Assembly: GCA_045132495.1 (NCBI GenBank)
Contig: JBGUSK010000134.1
Location: 1 to 32,209, forward strand
Source: UBA11524 sp045132495
GTDB lineage: Bacteria > Bacillota > Clostridia > Christensenellales > Aristaeellaceae
Reading direction: 5' to 3'
DNA: 32,209 nt
How positions within the stretch are numbered: position 1 is the first letter of the stretch; each line of letters begins with the position of its first letter. Below, piece by piece: positions 6,515 through 14,769 of this stretch. The notes under the pieces are model-generated. The model ran no database searches, had not been told where the DNA came from, and saw only the letters and a program-made list of their open reading frames with translations. The translations under genes were made by a program, and so were the position numbers.

Positions 6515-7273
6515 ATGACCACGCTCTTTGATTGCGCACTGAACGGTATCCTCCTGTCCAGCCTGAACGAACGCATCTGCGTGCTGGACATCAGGGAGGA
6601 CGCGCCAAAGCTGCGCACCACCGCTCTCTCCCTGCATCCGGAGGGACAGCATCTGCTCCGCCAGGTGCGGGAAAGCCTGACGCTCCATGTTGATTTTGCC
6701 CTCCACGAAGAAGACCCGATCCTTCGCTGCAAGGCCATGCAGACCATCCACGCATGGGCGGTCAAGGGCGGCATGCTGACCATCACCAGCCGAGCCGGGC
6801 AGCGCCTGCTGGTCATCTGCGCTGACCTTCCCAGCCTGTCTGGCGAGGACTGGACAGAGAAGTGCACCCTTACCTTCCAAAGCGCCCAGGCGCCCTATTG
6901 GGAGGATGCAAACGCAACCACAGCAGCCGGCAGCGAGGTGCTGACGATGAATGCTCCCGGCACTGTGGAGACCGTCCCCGTGGATGTGCTGGTGAACAAC
7001 AACACGGACGAAACCATCAACCGTTTGACCGTCCGGGCAGGCAGCACGCAGATGGTCTTTGAAGGCCTTGTCTTCGAGCCAGGAAGCATGTTCCTGCTCA
7101 TCCAGTCCGACGGGCCGCTGCTGGCCCAGATCGACGGCGACAGCGTCCTGCATTGCCGCACAGCAAACAGCGCCGATCAGCTGCTTGCGCCCTGCGGCAA
7201 AAACTGCACTGCCTATGCTTCCGCCAGCGCGCCGCTGCAGGCCAGTTTCACGGTGAGGGGGCGGTATGCATGA
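6515..7273 (+). CDS. distal tail (Dit-like) protein
   Basis: This 252-residue protein starts at ATG 6515 behind AAAGGAGG. It has an N-terminal part with a phage-tail-like layout (LSLHPEGQHLLRQVRESLTLHVDF, shown here as the arginine-rich and beta segments around residues 40-65), the HAWAVKGGMLTITSR loop, and APYWEDA at residues 128-134 at the domain boundary. The C-terminal half is a beta-sandwich-like galectin domain. This two-domain plan is that of Dit proteins, which form the hub between tail tube and tail tip. Its neighbours downstream (tail-tip protein, lysin) fit, but the tube it should attach to is missing. Confidence 0.65.
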   Translation: MTTLFDCALNGILLSSLNERICVLDIREDAPKLRTTALSLHPEGQHLLRQVRESLTLHVDFALHEEDPILRCKAMQTIHAWAVKGGMLTITSRAGQRLLVICADLPSLSGEDWTEKCTLTFQSAQAPYWEDANATTAAGSEVLTMNAPGTVETVPVDVLVNNNTDETINRLTVRAGSTQMVFEGLVFEPGSMFLLIQSDGPLLAQIDGDSVLHCRTANSADQLLAPCGKNCTAYASASAPLQASFTVRGRYA

Positions 7274-8691
7274 CCATCCGCCAGCCACGTCTGCTTGGCA
7301 GTGATCTGCAGGAAGTCGCCCGCCTGTCACCGGTAAAGCTGTCGATCGTGCGACGCCTGTCCCCCCTTTCCACCGCGGAGATGGTGCTCGCCTTCGATGC
7401 ACCGGAAACTCCGCCCCGGACGCTGGTGGAGCTCTTCGACGAAAACGGCAGCGCTGGCGTCTTCCGGGTGAAGGAGATTATCGAGACCATCAGGCGCACG
7501 AGAAAGGTCGTCCTGGAGCACGCCCTGTGCACCCTGCGAGACAGCGTGATCCCCGCACAGGGCTTCATGGACAGCGTGCGAGGCAGCCTTGAAAAGCTGC
7601 TTGCCTGTCAGGTCAAGCCCCTTTGGGCGTTGGGCGACGTAGAAACCCCGGAGGATCTGACCATCATCTTCGCCACGGAGTACGCCAACCTGCTCGACGC
7701 ACTGGAAAGCCTGCTGGGCATGCTCCCCGAAGGCTATGCGCTGGATTTCGACCAGAGCGTCACCCCGTGGTTGATCCACCTGCGCAAGCTTGCCGATACG
7801 CCCTTTTGCGAGGGCCGGCTGAGCCGCAACCTGCAAAGCATCCGCGTGGCTACCGACGGCAGCCGCCTGTGCACCCGGGTATACCCTTTCGGCGCAGAAG
7901 TCGAAACAGGCCGGATCAGCCTTGTCCCGCTGACGGGCAGCGATCATGCGCAGTCCGCCGCAGTGGAGGAAATGGGCGTTATCAGCCGCACCTTTGAAAA
8001 CGACCTGATCTTCGACGTGCCCACACTGAACGACGTAGCCCAGATGTACCTGAACCGCCACACAGTCCCGGAAACGACCATCACCGTCAGCGCTGCCGAT
8101 CTGTTCTCCGTCACCGATGAGGCGATCGACCATTTCCGCCCCGGCCAGCTCTGCCGCCTGTGCCTGCCCGATATGGATATCACCCTCTCGGAGCGCATCA
8201 TCGCCATCGACCAGCCGGATGTGTACGGCGCGCCGGGGCAGGTGTTGCTGACGCTCTCCAACCGGCTGAAGCACCAAAGCGAATCCGAGGAGCTGGACGA
8301 AATGGTACGCCAGGTCACTGCCGGAAAGCTGCTGGGCGGCGTGGTGACGGAGGTGACCAGCAAGAACCGCGCCCATGGCACAGGCACCTCCTCCGTGGTT
8401 CACTACTTCGATGTGGAGGATTGGGCTGCTATCCTGGACGTGAGGGTCACCTTCCAGGCAAATACCGGAGGCACGATCCGCAATGTACGCGTCGATGCCA
8501 TGTCCCCGGAGGACGAGGTATGGAAGAGCGGCTCCTTCAGCGCCATGCCCTACCTCAAGCGCGATGAGCTGGGGCAGATCGCCCAGGGCGAGCACTGGAT
8601 CGCCTTCCACCCTTATGGAAGCTCTTCCTCCGATACCGTTGGCGTCAATTCCACCGTGACCCTGACAGTCATTGAAAAAACCACTGCATAA
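7270..8691 (+). CDS. tail-tip / tail-associated protein (prophage tail endopeptidase-like)
   Basis: This 473-residue protein starts at ATG 7270, overlapping the Dit-like gene's stop as ATGA; the open frame extends further upstream inside that gene. Residues 1-340 resemble the Prophage_tail/Tal hub of Firmicute siphophages (gp27-like beta domains with LVELFDENGSAGVFRVKEI and a TRVYPFGAE segment near residue 200). Residues about 375-473 form a separate beta domain that may bind receptor or cell wall. No metallopeptidase or muramidase motif is seen, so an enzymatic role is unsupported. It follows the Dit-like gene as in normal tail modules and precedes the endolysin by 12 bases. Confidence 0.65.
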   Translation: MTIRQPRLLGSDLQEVARLSPVKLSIVRRLSPLSTAEMVLAFDAPETPPRTLVELFDENGSAGVFRVKEIIETIRRTRKVVLEHALCTLRDSVIPAQGFMDSVRGSLEKLLACQVKPLWALGDVETPEDLTIIFATEYANLLDALESLLGMLPEGYALDFDQSVTPWLIHLRKLADTPFCEGRLSRNLQSIRVATDGSRLCTRVYPFGAEVETGRISLVPLTGSDHAQSAAVEEMGVISRTFENDLIFDVPTLNDVAQMYLNRHTVPETTITVSAADLFSVTDEAIDHFRPGQLCRLCLPDMDITLSERIIAIDQPDVYGAPGQVLLTLSNRLKHQSESEELDEMVRQVTAGKLLGGVVTEVTSKNRAHGTGTSSVVHYFDVEDWAAILDVRVTFQANTGGTIRNVRVDAMSPEDEVWKSGSFSAMPYLKRDELGQIAQGEHWIAFHPYGSSSSDTVGVNSTVTLTVIEKTTA

Positions 8692-8703
8692 AGGAGAATC
8701 AAC

Positions 8704-9399
8704 ATGATCCACATCGACAAGCTGATCGCAGACTTCGAGGACTGCATCGGCTGGCCCTACAAGAGTCCCGGCACCAACGATGAACGCGGCATCGACTGCT
8801 CGGGCATGTTCGTGCGCGCCTATCGCCTGCAGGGACAACGCATCTACCACGGCAGCAACACCATCTGGCGCAAGCACCTTTCCCGAAAAGGCCGCATCGA
8901 CGCAGTCAGCGACCTCCAGCCCGGCATGGCTGTCTTCAAGTGGAAGCCGGACACCCCTGCCAAGTTTCACGACGACGAGGGCGACTTCTGCCACATCGGC
9001 CTGGTGACCAGCATCAGGCCATTGCGCATCGTCCATGCTTCCACCGAGGGAATGAAGGTGAAGGTGGACAGCAAGATCGGCAAATGGAAATACTGGGGCG
9101 TGCTTGCAGCAGCAGATATGTCCCATGCGCCCGCCGCCGCTGAAGCTTCCTCCCCCGCTGACACACTGCCCACCGACGTTCTGCTGCGCCGGGGCGACCG
9201 GGACAACGACGTACGCCAGCTTCAGCGGGCTTTGCGCTCGGTCGGATACGACCTGGAAATCGACGGTGTTTTCGGGCGCATCACACAGGAATGCGTCAAG
9301 TCCTTCCAGGCCACCCATGGCCTTGTCCGGGACGGTGTTGTCGGCCCGAAAACCTGGTCTGCGCTTCAAGCCGCTTGCCGGGAGGTGACCGACCTGTGA
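8704..9399 (+). CDS. endolysin: NlpC/P60 peptidase with peptidoglycan-binding domain
   Basis: This 231-residue protein has an N-terminal NlpC/P60 cysteine peptidase: catalytic Cys32 in DCSGMFVRAY and His97 in CHIGLV. A linker rich in Ala and Pro (about 140-158) leads to a PG_binding_1 domain (about 160-228) with RGDRDNDVRQLQ, DGVFGRIT and DGVVGPKTW. It has no signal peptide, so it should need the holin to reach the wall. NlpC/P60 enzymes cut gamma-D-Glu-diamino acid links in stem peptides. It is followed by overlapping XhlA-like and holin genes, forming a complete lysis cassette. Alternatively it could be a tail-associated lysin, but gene order favours lysis. Confidence 0.85.
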   Translation: MIHIDKLIADFEDCIGWPYKSPGTNDERGIDCSGMFVRAYRLQGQRIYHGSNTIWRKHLSRKGRIDAVSDLQPGMAVFKWKPDTPAKFHDDEGDFCHIGLVTSIRPLRIVHASTEGMKVKVDSKIGKWKYWGVLAAADMSHAPAAAEASSPADTLPTDVLLRRGDRDNDVRQLQRALRSVGYDLEIDGVFGRITQECVKSFQATHGLVRDGVVGPKTWSALQAACREVTDL

Positions 9400-9620
9400 C
9401 CGACGCTGTTCTGGTGGCGATCATCTCTGGCGCATGCACGCTGATCGGCAGCTGCGGCGGCGTGATCGCCTCCTCCCGGCTGACCCAGTATCGCCTGTCC
9501 CAGCTGGAGAAGCAGGTGAACCGCCACAATCAGGTGATCGAACGCACCTTCCGCCTTGAAGGGCGGATGGACGAATGCGAGCACGACATCCGCGATCTGA
9601 AAGCATCCCGACATTCATAA
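9396..9620 (+). CDS. XhlA-like membrane protein of the lysis cassette
   Basis: This 74-residue protein starts at GTG 9396, overlapping the endolysin stop (GTGA) with GGAGGTG upstream; that start was chosen because it gives the family-typical N-terminus. One membrane segment (residues about 4-24, LVAIISGACTLIGSCGGVIA) is followed by a coiled coil (LSQLEKQVNRHNQVIERTF) and a charged end. The segments HNQVIERTF, LEGRMDE and EHDIRDLK are typical of small XhlA/hemolysin-like proteins paired with holins in Firmicute phages. Such proteins assist membrane lesions or anchor lysis proteins. Confidence 0.7.
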   Translation: MTDAVLVAIISGACTLIGSCGGVIASSRLTQYRLSQLEKQVNRHNQVIERTFRLEGRMDECEHDIRDLKASRHS

Positions 9621-9633
9621 GGAGGAACCTGAG

Positions 9634-9870
9634 ATGAAAATCAACTGGAAAGTCCGCTTGCGGAACAAAACCTGGCTGGCTTCGGCCATCGCGCTGGCGG
9701 TCGGCTTTGTGTACGACATGCTGGCCATGTTCGAATGCGTTCCGCCCCTGTCAGAGGACTGGCTGATGAGCCTGTTCCAGACCATCCTCACCCTGCTGAC
9801 CGCTCTGGGCGTTGTGATCGACCCCACCACCGAAGGTGCAGCGGATTCAGACAGGGCGATGCACTACTGA
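9634..9870 (+). CDS. phage holin, LC3 family
   Basis: This 78-residue protein starts at ATG 9634 behind AAGGAGG. It begins KINWKVRLRNKTW and ends with DPTTEGAADSDRAMHY, both hallmarks of LC3-type holins. Two membrane segments lie at about residues 14-30 and 45-62. Holins form timed membrane lesions that release the endolysin. It is the last gene of the cassette and is followed by a strong terminator. Confidence 0.9.
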   Translation: MKINWKVRLRNKTWLASAIALAVGFVYDMLAMFECVPPLSEDWLMSLFQTILTLLTALGVVIDPTTEGAADSDRAMHY

Positions 9871-9877
9871 CCATCCT

Positions 9878-9906
9878 GCTCTCCCATCCCGGGAGAGCCT
9901 TTTTTG
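9878..9906 (+). terminator. terminator of the phage cassette
   Basis: GCTCTCCC (9878-9885) pairs with GGGAGAGC (9891-9898) over a five-base loop and is followed by CTTTTTT. It is strong and separates the phage cassette from the sigma-factor genes. Confidence 0.9.
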
Positions 9907-9994
9907 TTGCAGAAAATGCCATCAGGGCGAATATTTTCCCTTTCTGATTCGTCTTATAAGTGAAACCGGTTTTCAAGCAAGGAGGATTGAGGTT

Positions 9995-10567
9995 ATGGCT
10001 GCTGTCACGGGCCCGGATATCAGCCGCGACGAGGCCTTCACCCGTATGGTCGGCCAGTATCAGGCGGCGCTTCTGCGCATGTGCTGCCTGTATCTGAGTG
10101 ACCGCACAGCCGCTGAAGACGCCGTGCAGGAAACCTTTCTCAAGGCGTACAAGCATATGGATTCCTTCCGCTCCGAAAGCAAGGAGCGCACCTGGCTCAT
10201 GTCCATCGCCATCAACACCTGCCGCGACATGAACCGCAGCGCGTGGCTGCGTCATCATGACCGCCGCGTCACCCCGGAGGAACTCACCCTTTCCGCCGCC
10301 CCGCAGGACGAGGACGCGCTGGCCCTGGCCGAAGCGATCCGCCGCCTGCCTTCGCGGCACCGGGACGCCATCCTCCTGTACTACTATCAGGACATGACCA
10401 TCCAGGAGGTGTCAGAAGCGCTCCACGCAGCGCCCTCCACCATCCTGAAACGACTCAATCAGGCAAAGGACAAGCTGCGCGATCTGCTGGCTGATGAAAC
10501 CGCGCCCCATCCGGCACGGCCAGCACAGGGATGGCCGAATCAGGAAGGAGGGATCCCACATGACTGA
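9995..10567 (+). CDS. ECF-family RNA polymerase sigma factor
   Basis: This 190-residue protein starts at ATG 9995, fixed by AAGGAGG at 9979-9985; the frame is open further upstream without a better site. Region 2 (residues about 10-80) includes AEDAVQETFLKAYKHMDSFR and its core-binding and -10 recognition helices (named here by AEDAVQETFLKAY). Region 4 (about 110-165) carries LPSRHRDAILLYYYQDMTI and the QEVSEALHAAPSTILKRL helix-turn-helix. It lacks regions 1 and 3, as ECF factors do. The next gene overlaps it by eight bases and encodes a membrane protein likely to hold it inactive. Its target promoters are unknown. Confidence 0.9.
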   Translation: MAAVTGPDISRDEAFTRMVGQYQAALLRMCCLYLSDRTAAEDAVQETFLKAYKHMDSFRSESKERTWLMSIAINTCRDMNRSAWLRHHDRRVTPEELTLSAAPQDEDALALAEAIRRLPSRHRDAILLYYYQDMTIQEVSEALHAAPSTILKRLNQAKDKLRDLLADETAPHPARPAQGWPNQEGGIPHD

Positions 10568-12362
10568 TGACCGCATCCGTGCAAAGATCCATCAGGCGGT
10601 GGACGCATACAGCATCTCCATGCAGGAGGATCCCTTTCTCGCCCAGCGTCTCCTTGCCGCCCAAAGCAGAAAGGAAGCACCCCGTATGAAGAAACTTTCC
10701 ACCGGCTTGATCATCGCCATCGTGCTGATGCTTTTGTCCGTGACTGCCGTCGCCGTGGGGCTGACCATTGAGGACGTATGGCAGCAGAGCTTTGAAAAAA
10801 TGGGAACGACAGGTCTTCTTCGCAACTTTGGCGACCCGAATGATGCGGAAATCTCCCTGGAGGAAGCCGTCTCCATGGCCCGCAAAGCCATTCAGGATAA
10901 GTATGCCACCCCCGACGCTGAACTGGATGCCATGGGGCTCTACCCTACTTTCATCCCCGCTGAGGTGGAGGACGGCAAACAATTCCCCTCCAAGTGGGAG
11001 ATCTATTTCAGCTCCCGCACCGACGTGAATCTGGATTCCATGCACACGGAATACGGCCCCTACGGCGAGTACCGCGTCTATATCAACGCCGAAACTGCTG
11101 AAATCAACTACTGCAACTGGTATTGCAGCAACTTCTGGACACATGCTCAACGCCTGTGGGATGCCGGCAAGTACGAGCTGGTCTACAGTCGCTCCAAGAG
11201 CGGCGATTTCTACTCCCAGACACAGGAAATGCAGCACTACTGGCATCATCTGCTGAGCGAGAAGGGCTACGATGTGCTCCCGGAGGATGAAAAGCGGTTC
11301 CGTCTGCTCCGCGGCGCGTACCTTGATCTGGAATTCTGCCCACTTGACAGAATCGCCGATAACAGCAATCCCCAGGTCGCCGCTGCATGGCAGGTAATCG
11401 AGGACATATACGGCTACGACCCGGATCTGCTGCGCAATTTTGCCTATGTCGCCACCCGGGGAATCTGGGATACCAGCACGGACGACATCTGTATCCACTA
11501 TTCATACGAGCTGGAATGGAGCATGATGGAAACCGGCTTCCTGGACAACTACAGCGACATCCACTTCAGCCGCGTTGACCGCTGCGGCATGTTCATGGTA
11601 TCCTTTGCTCCGGGCACGACCAGCGTCACCGCCCTTGCCCGCGTCATGATTCCTGATGTGGAGCGCAGCGTGCCGATCACTGAGGGGGCGCTGCTGCGGC
11701 GCACCGTTTGGACGCCCTCTGATCTGGCAGAGTTCAGTGCTGCCTTCCAGGTGCTGGACAGAGGCGTTCGGCGCATGCGGGCAGCCGGTATGGACAATGA
11801 AGCCATCCACATGGCAGTCCTGGCGCATGAAGACGCTGTCATGGGTACCGACTACGCCGCAATGATCGAGAAAGACAACCGCGACTTCGACCGGAATAGA
11901 GTCATTCCTGACTACGACAGCGTTGCTCATTTCTTCGCAGAGGAATCCGAATGGGACGCGAAGATCGTCCGCCCACCGATGCGCTATGCGGAGTTTACCG
12001 ACCAATACGGTACGGACCCCCGTTTCTGGCCGATGGAGGTGCGCATACGCCTTGATCCCCCTGCCTTCCGCATGCCTCACCCCGGCGAAACCAGCATGGA
12101 CGAAGCCATTGCGCTGGCCATGGCTCAGCTGGTGAAGGAGAAGGGGCAGGCTGCCCTGGATTCGCTGGGTGACTACACCGTCAACTGCCTGCGCATCAGC
12201 CTCACCAGCGATCCTGACAAGGTGGACTGCCGCTGGGAGGTGTATATCACCGACGATCCCTCCACCGCACAGAATGGCTGGAAGATCACCTGGGGTGAGT
12301 GGGAGGAGCCGATCCAGGCTACCCCCACTATCCAGAGCATCACCGACATGGAAAACGGCTGA
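10560..12362 (+). CDS. putative membrane-anchored anti-sigma factor with large extracytoplasmic part
   Basis: This 600-residue protein starts at ATG 10560, overlapping the sigma gene. Residues 1-45 are cytoplasmic and helical (DDRIRAKIHQAVDAY), enough for a small sigma-binding segment; one membrane span lies at 48-68; about 530 residues are outside. Two segments look PepSY-like, each starting with a helix of the type SLEEAVSMARKAI (98-110) or SMDEAIALAMAQL (about 510-522) followed by strands ending in a WEIYF or WEVYI motif. The middle is unrecognised. There is no zinc-binding HxxxCxxC motif, so a ZAS-type domain is absent. The anti-sigma role is inferred from overlap and topology; the extracytoplasmic part could sense a wall or envelope signal. 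Confidence 0.6.
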   Translation: MTDDRIRAKIHQAVDAYSISMQEDPFLAQRLLAAQSRKEAPRMKKLSTGLIIAIVLMLLSVTAVAVGLTIEDVWQQSFEKMGTTGLLRNFGDPNDAEISLEEAVSMARKAIQDKYATPDAELDAMGLYPTFIPAEVEDGKQFPSKWEIYFSSRTDVNLDSMHTEYGPYGEYRVYINAETAEINYCNWYCSNFWTHAQRLWDAGKYELVYSRSKSGDFYSQTQEMQHYWHHLLSEKGYDVLPEDEKRFRLLRGAYLDLEFCPLDRIADNSNPQVAAAWQVIEDIYGYDPDLLRNFAYVATRGIWDTSTDDICIHYSYELEWSMMETGFLDNYSDIHFSRVDRCGMFMVSFAPGTTSVTALARVMIPDVERSVPITEGALLRRTVWTPSDLAEFSAAFQVLDRGVRRMRAAGMDNEAIHMAVLAHEDAVMGTDYAAMIEKDNRDFDRNRVIPDYDSVAHFFAEESEWDAKIVRPPMRYAEFTDQYGTDPRFWPMEVRIRLDPPAFRMPHPGETSMDEAIALAMAQLVKEKGQAALDSLGDYTVNCLRISLTSDPDKVDCRWEVYITDDPSTAQNGWKITWGEWEEPIQATPTIQSITDMENG

Positions 12363-12379
12363 AACAGCTTCCAGTTCTC

Positions 12380-12408
12380 GCCCCTTCCCTACAGGAAGGG
12401 GCCTTTTT
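12380..12408 (+). terminator. terminator of the sigma/anti-sigma operon
   Basis: GCCCCTTCC (12380-12388) pairs perfectly with GGAAGGGGC (12394-12402) over a five-base loop, followed by CTTTTT. Confidence 0.9.
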
Positions 12409-12411
12409 GCA

Positions 12412-12440
12412 TTGCTCTTCCTCCTCTGTCATGCTATAAT
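12412..12440 (+). promoter_or_regulatory. sigma-A promoter of the phosphoesterase-mnmE operon
   Basis: TTGCTC (12412-12417) and TATAAT (12435-12440) lie 17 bases apart, with an extended TG one base before the -10. Start near 12447 leaves a short leader before ATG 12473. Confidence 0.75.
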
Positions 12441-12472
12441 GGTCAATCATACCCCTGGAAAGGAGCTGCGCC

Positions 12473-13330
12473 ATGCTCACCCTCGTCCTGACCGATATCC
12501 ACGGAAATCTCCCCGCTTTGGAAGCCGTGCTGGCTCATCCGGCGGCACAACAATGCACGGAGATCGTGTCCCTGGGCGATCACGTGAACTTCGGCCCGCA
12601 AAGCCGCGAGGTACATGACCGGCTGGTGAAGCTGGGCGCGCTCATGCTGCTGGGCAACCACGAAGAGCGTCTCACCCGCCCCGGTGATGCAGAGTTTGAC
12701 GGCTACAACTGGCGGCTCATGCGCTGGACGGCCAAGCAGATGCGCGGCGCCGATTTGCACCTGCCCACCGATCTGCGCCGGGGAAAAGTGCTCTTCACCC
12801 ACGGCACTCCGGGGCAGCCCTATCATCTGGTGCAGCCGCCGGAGGTGTCCGCTCTGCTGGACGCACTGCCCGAGGGCGTGGAACTGCTGCTTTCCGGACA
12901 CAACCACACCCCCTGGGACGTAACGCATCATGGCAGGCGTGCCATCAATCCCGGCAGCGTAGGCATGCGTGAGCTGCCACCGGGCTCCACTGAAGTTGGC
13001 GAGCCAGGCATTGCCCCCTTTTTGGTGCTGAACAACGGCGCAGTCACTCACCACACCGCGTGCTACGATGTCCGCGATACAGCCCGCGCGTTCATTTCTA
13101 CCGGGGCAGCCCGCATCGCCCCCGAACTGTGCCGGGGCGTGATGCACGTCATGCGCACGGCGGAGCCCCAGGGCGCACTGAAACTCATCCGCCATGTAAA
13201 CGCTGTGGCAGCGGAGATAGGCTTGACCCTCGCGGATGAATCCGCCTGGAAAGCCGCCGACCGCACTTATCCCTGGCCCGAAGCCGTGACAAGCGAAGAA
13301 TATTGGTATCAGCTGGAGAAATCTTTATGA
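12473..13330 (+). CDS. metallophosphoesterase (calcineurin-like)
   Basis: This 285-residue protein starts at ATG 12473 behind AAAGGAG. The dinuclear-metal motifs are all present in order: TDIHGN (Asp8, His10), GDHVNFGP, GNHEE, FTHGTP, and SGHNHTP. NPGSVG follows, as in YfcE/MJ0936-type phosphodiesterases. Residues after about 195 form an extra C-terminal helical part without a recognised domain. The substrate cannot be told; cyclic nucleotides or phosphodiesters are typical for the family. It overlaps mnmE by four bases (ATGA), so both are made from one transcript, although no functional link is known. Confidence 0.85.
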   Translation: MLTLVLTDIHGNLPALEAVLAHPAAQQCTEIVSLGDHVNFGPQSREVHDRLVKLGALMLLGNHEERLTRPGDAEFDGYNWRLMRWTAKQMRGADLHLPTDLRRGKVLFTHGTPGQPYHLVQPPEVSALLDALPEGVELLLSGHNHTPWDVTHHGRRAINPGSVGMRELPPGSTEVGEPGIAPFLVLNNGAVTHHTACYDVRDTARAFISTGAARIAPELCRGVMHVMRTAEPQGALKLIRHVNAVAAEIGLTLADESAWKAADRTYPWPEAVTSEEYWYQLEKSL

Positions 13331-14691
13331 ACACATCAACGATTGCCGCCATTGCCACCGCTCCTGGACAGGGCGGCGTAGCCATTGTCCGCCTGAGCGG
13401 CCCCGAGGCAGAACGTATCCTCTATGAAGTATTTCAGCCCATGAAGAAAGGGATGAAGGCCCTCAGTCACATGCTGACCTACGGGCACGTTTACGACGGA
13501 GCCTCCACCGTGGATGAATGCATGGCCGTCCTCATGCGCGCGCCCCGCTCCTACACCCGCGAGGATGTAGCGGAGATCCAGCTGCACGGCGGCGGGTACA
13601 TCGCTCAGCGAGTGCTGGAACTCTGCCTGCGTCACGGCGCTGAACTCGCATCCCCCGGCGAATTTACCCGACGGGCGTTCCTCAACGGGCGCATCGATCT
13701 GAGCCAGGCGGAGGCCGTCATGAACCTCATCGCCGCCCAGGGCGAGCAAAGCCACCGCGCGGCCATGCGACAATTGGCGGGGGGAGCGAGCTCCTTCATC
13801 CGCAAGGCCGCGGACGAACTCTACGCCATCCAGGCGGGTGTGGCAGCCTGCATCGACTACCCGGAGGAAATTGACGAGGAGGAAGCCGCCGCCGACATGA
13901 TCCCCCGCACGGAGGCCCTCGCCGCGCAGATTGATTCCGCCTGTGACGAGCGCGTCGCGCGCATCCTGCAGTCCGGCCTGCGTGTGGCTCTCTGCGGCCA
14001 GCCCAATGTGGGCAAGTCGAGCCTGCTCAACGCGCTCCTGGGCGAGGAACGCGCCATCGTCACGCCCATCCCCGGCACCACCCGCGACATGGTGCAGGGC
14101 GATCTCATTCTGGGCGGCAGCGTCATCCACCTGACGGACACCGCCGGCCTTCACGCCACCGACGACCCGGTGGAGCAGCTGGGCGTGGCCCGCGCCCGCC
14201 GCGCCATGGAGGACGCTGACCTGGTGCTCGCCGTCTTCGACCAGAGCCGCCCGCTGGATGCAGACGACCGCGCCCTCCTTGCCGAACTGCAAGGCCGCAA
14301 CGTGCTGATCGTGCTGAACAAGGCAGATTTGGCACCCAGTCTGTCCGTTTCCGACATGACTGTGCTGCTGCCGGCGGGGCTCCCGATGGATACGCCGATA
14401 CTGACCGTCTCTGCCGCAGACGAAGCGACCCTTGCGCCGCTGAAGGCCTTCCTTACCGAGCAGGCCGCCGTCAGCGACAATCTGGCCCTCACCCAGCCCC
14501 GCCATGTGGAGGCTGCCCGCCGCGCGGCGCGTCACCTGCGCCAGGCAGCGGACACAGCCCGTGCGCTCAGCGTGGATATGGCGAGCATCGACCTGCAAGC
14601 AGCCCAGCTGGCTCTCGCCGAGATCACCGGCGACGAGGTCGAGGAGCGACTGCTGGATCGCGTGTTCGGGATGTTCTGCGTGGGTAAATGA
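13327..14691 (+). CDS. mnmE: tRNA modification GTPase MnmE (TrmE)
   Basis: This 454-residue protein starts at ATG 13327 overlapping the previous stop. The N-terminal folate-binding domain begins STIAAIATAPGQGGVAIVRLSG and contains the GEFTRRAFLNGRIDL segment. The G domain has GQPNVGKSS (224-232), TTRDM, DTAGLH and NKAD. The protein ends FCVGK, the conserved C-terminal cysteine motif needed for catalysis. With MnmG it modifies U34 of tRNAs reading NNA/NNG codons. In many Firmicutes mnmE sits beside mnmG and yidC; here it is paired with a phosphoesterase instead, and mnmG is not in the window. Confidence 0.96.
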   Translation: MNTSTIAAIATAPGQGGVAIVRLSGPEAERILYEVFQPMKKGMKALSHMLTYGHVYDGASTVDECMAVLMRAPRSYTREDVAEIQLHGGGYIAQRVLELCLRHGAELASPGEFTRRAFLNGRIDLSQAEAVMNLIAAQGEQSHRAAMRQLAGGASSFIRKAADELYAIQAGVAACIDYPEEIDEEEAAADMIPRTEALAAQIDSACDERVARILQSGLRVALCGQPNVGKSSLLNALLGEERAIVTPIPGTTRDMVQGDLILGGSVIHLTDTAGLHATDDPVEQLGVARARRAMEDADLVLAVFDQSRPLDADDRALLAELQGRNVLIVLNKADLAPSLSVSDMTVLLPAGLPMDTPILTVSAADEATLAPLKAFLTEQAAVSDNLALTQPRHVEAARRAARHLRQAADTARALSVDMASIDLQAAQLALAEITGDEVEERLLDRVFGMFCVGK

Positions 14692-14719
14692 TTTTTCTTC
14701 CAGGAATGAAATGTTTTGG

Positions 14720-14769
14720 CCGCCTCATGCGTTATGTATGTAGATACACGCATGAAAGGCGGTTTTTTT
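14720..14769 (+). terminator. terminator whose 3' arm carries the next gene's ribosome-binding site
   Basis: CCGCCT then CATGCG (14720-14731) pairs with CGCATG and AGGCGG (14749-14762), separated only by a two-base AA bulge, followed by seven T residues. The T-run abuts ATG 14770. The 3' arm AAAGGCGG would also be the Shine-Dalgarno of that gene, so folding both ends transcription and hides the start site. Confidence 0.75.

Noticed and set aside
9961..9975. Near-palindrome TGAAACCGGTTTTCA as an ECF autoregulatory -35
   Set aside because: GAAAC resembles ECF -35 elements, but no CGT-type -10 lies 16-17 bases downstream and the position would put the start inside the ribosome-binding site.
1..9994. 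Attachment-site repeats flanking the phage cassette
   Set aside because: I compared the two flanks by eye and found no direct repeat of useful length; short matches could have been missed.
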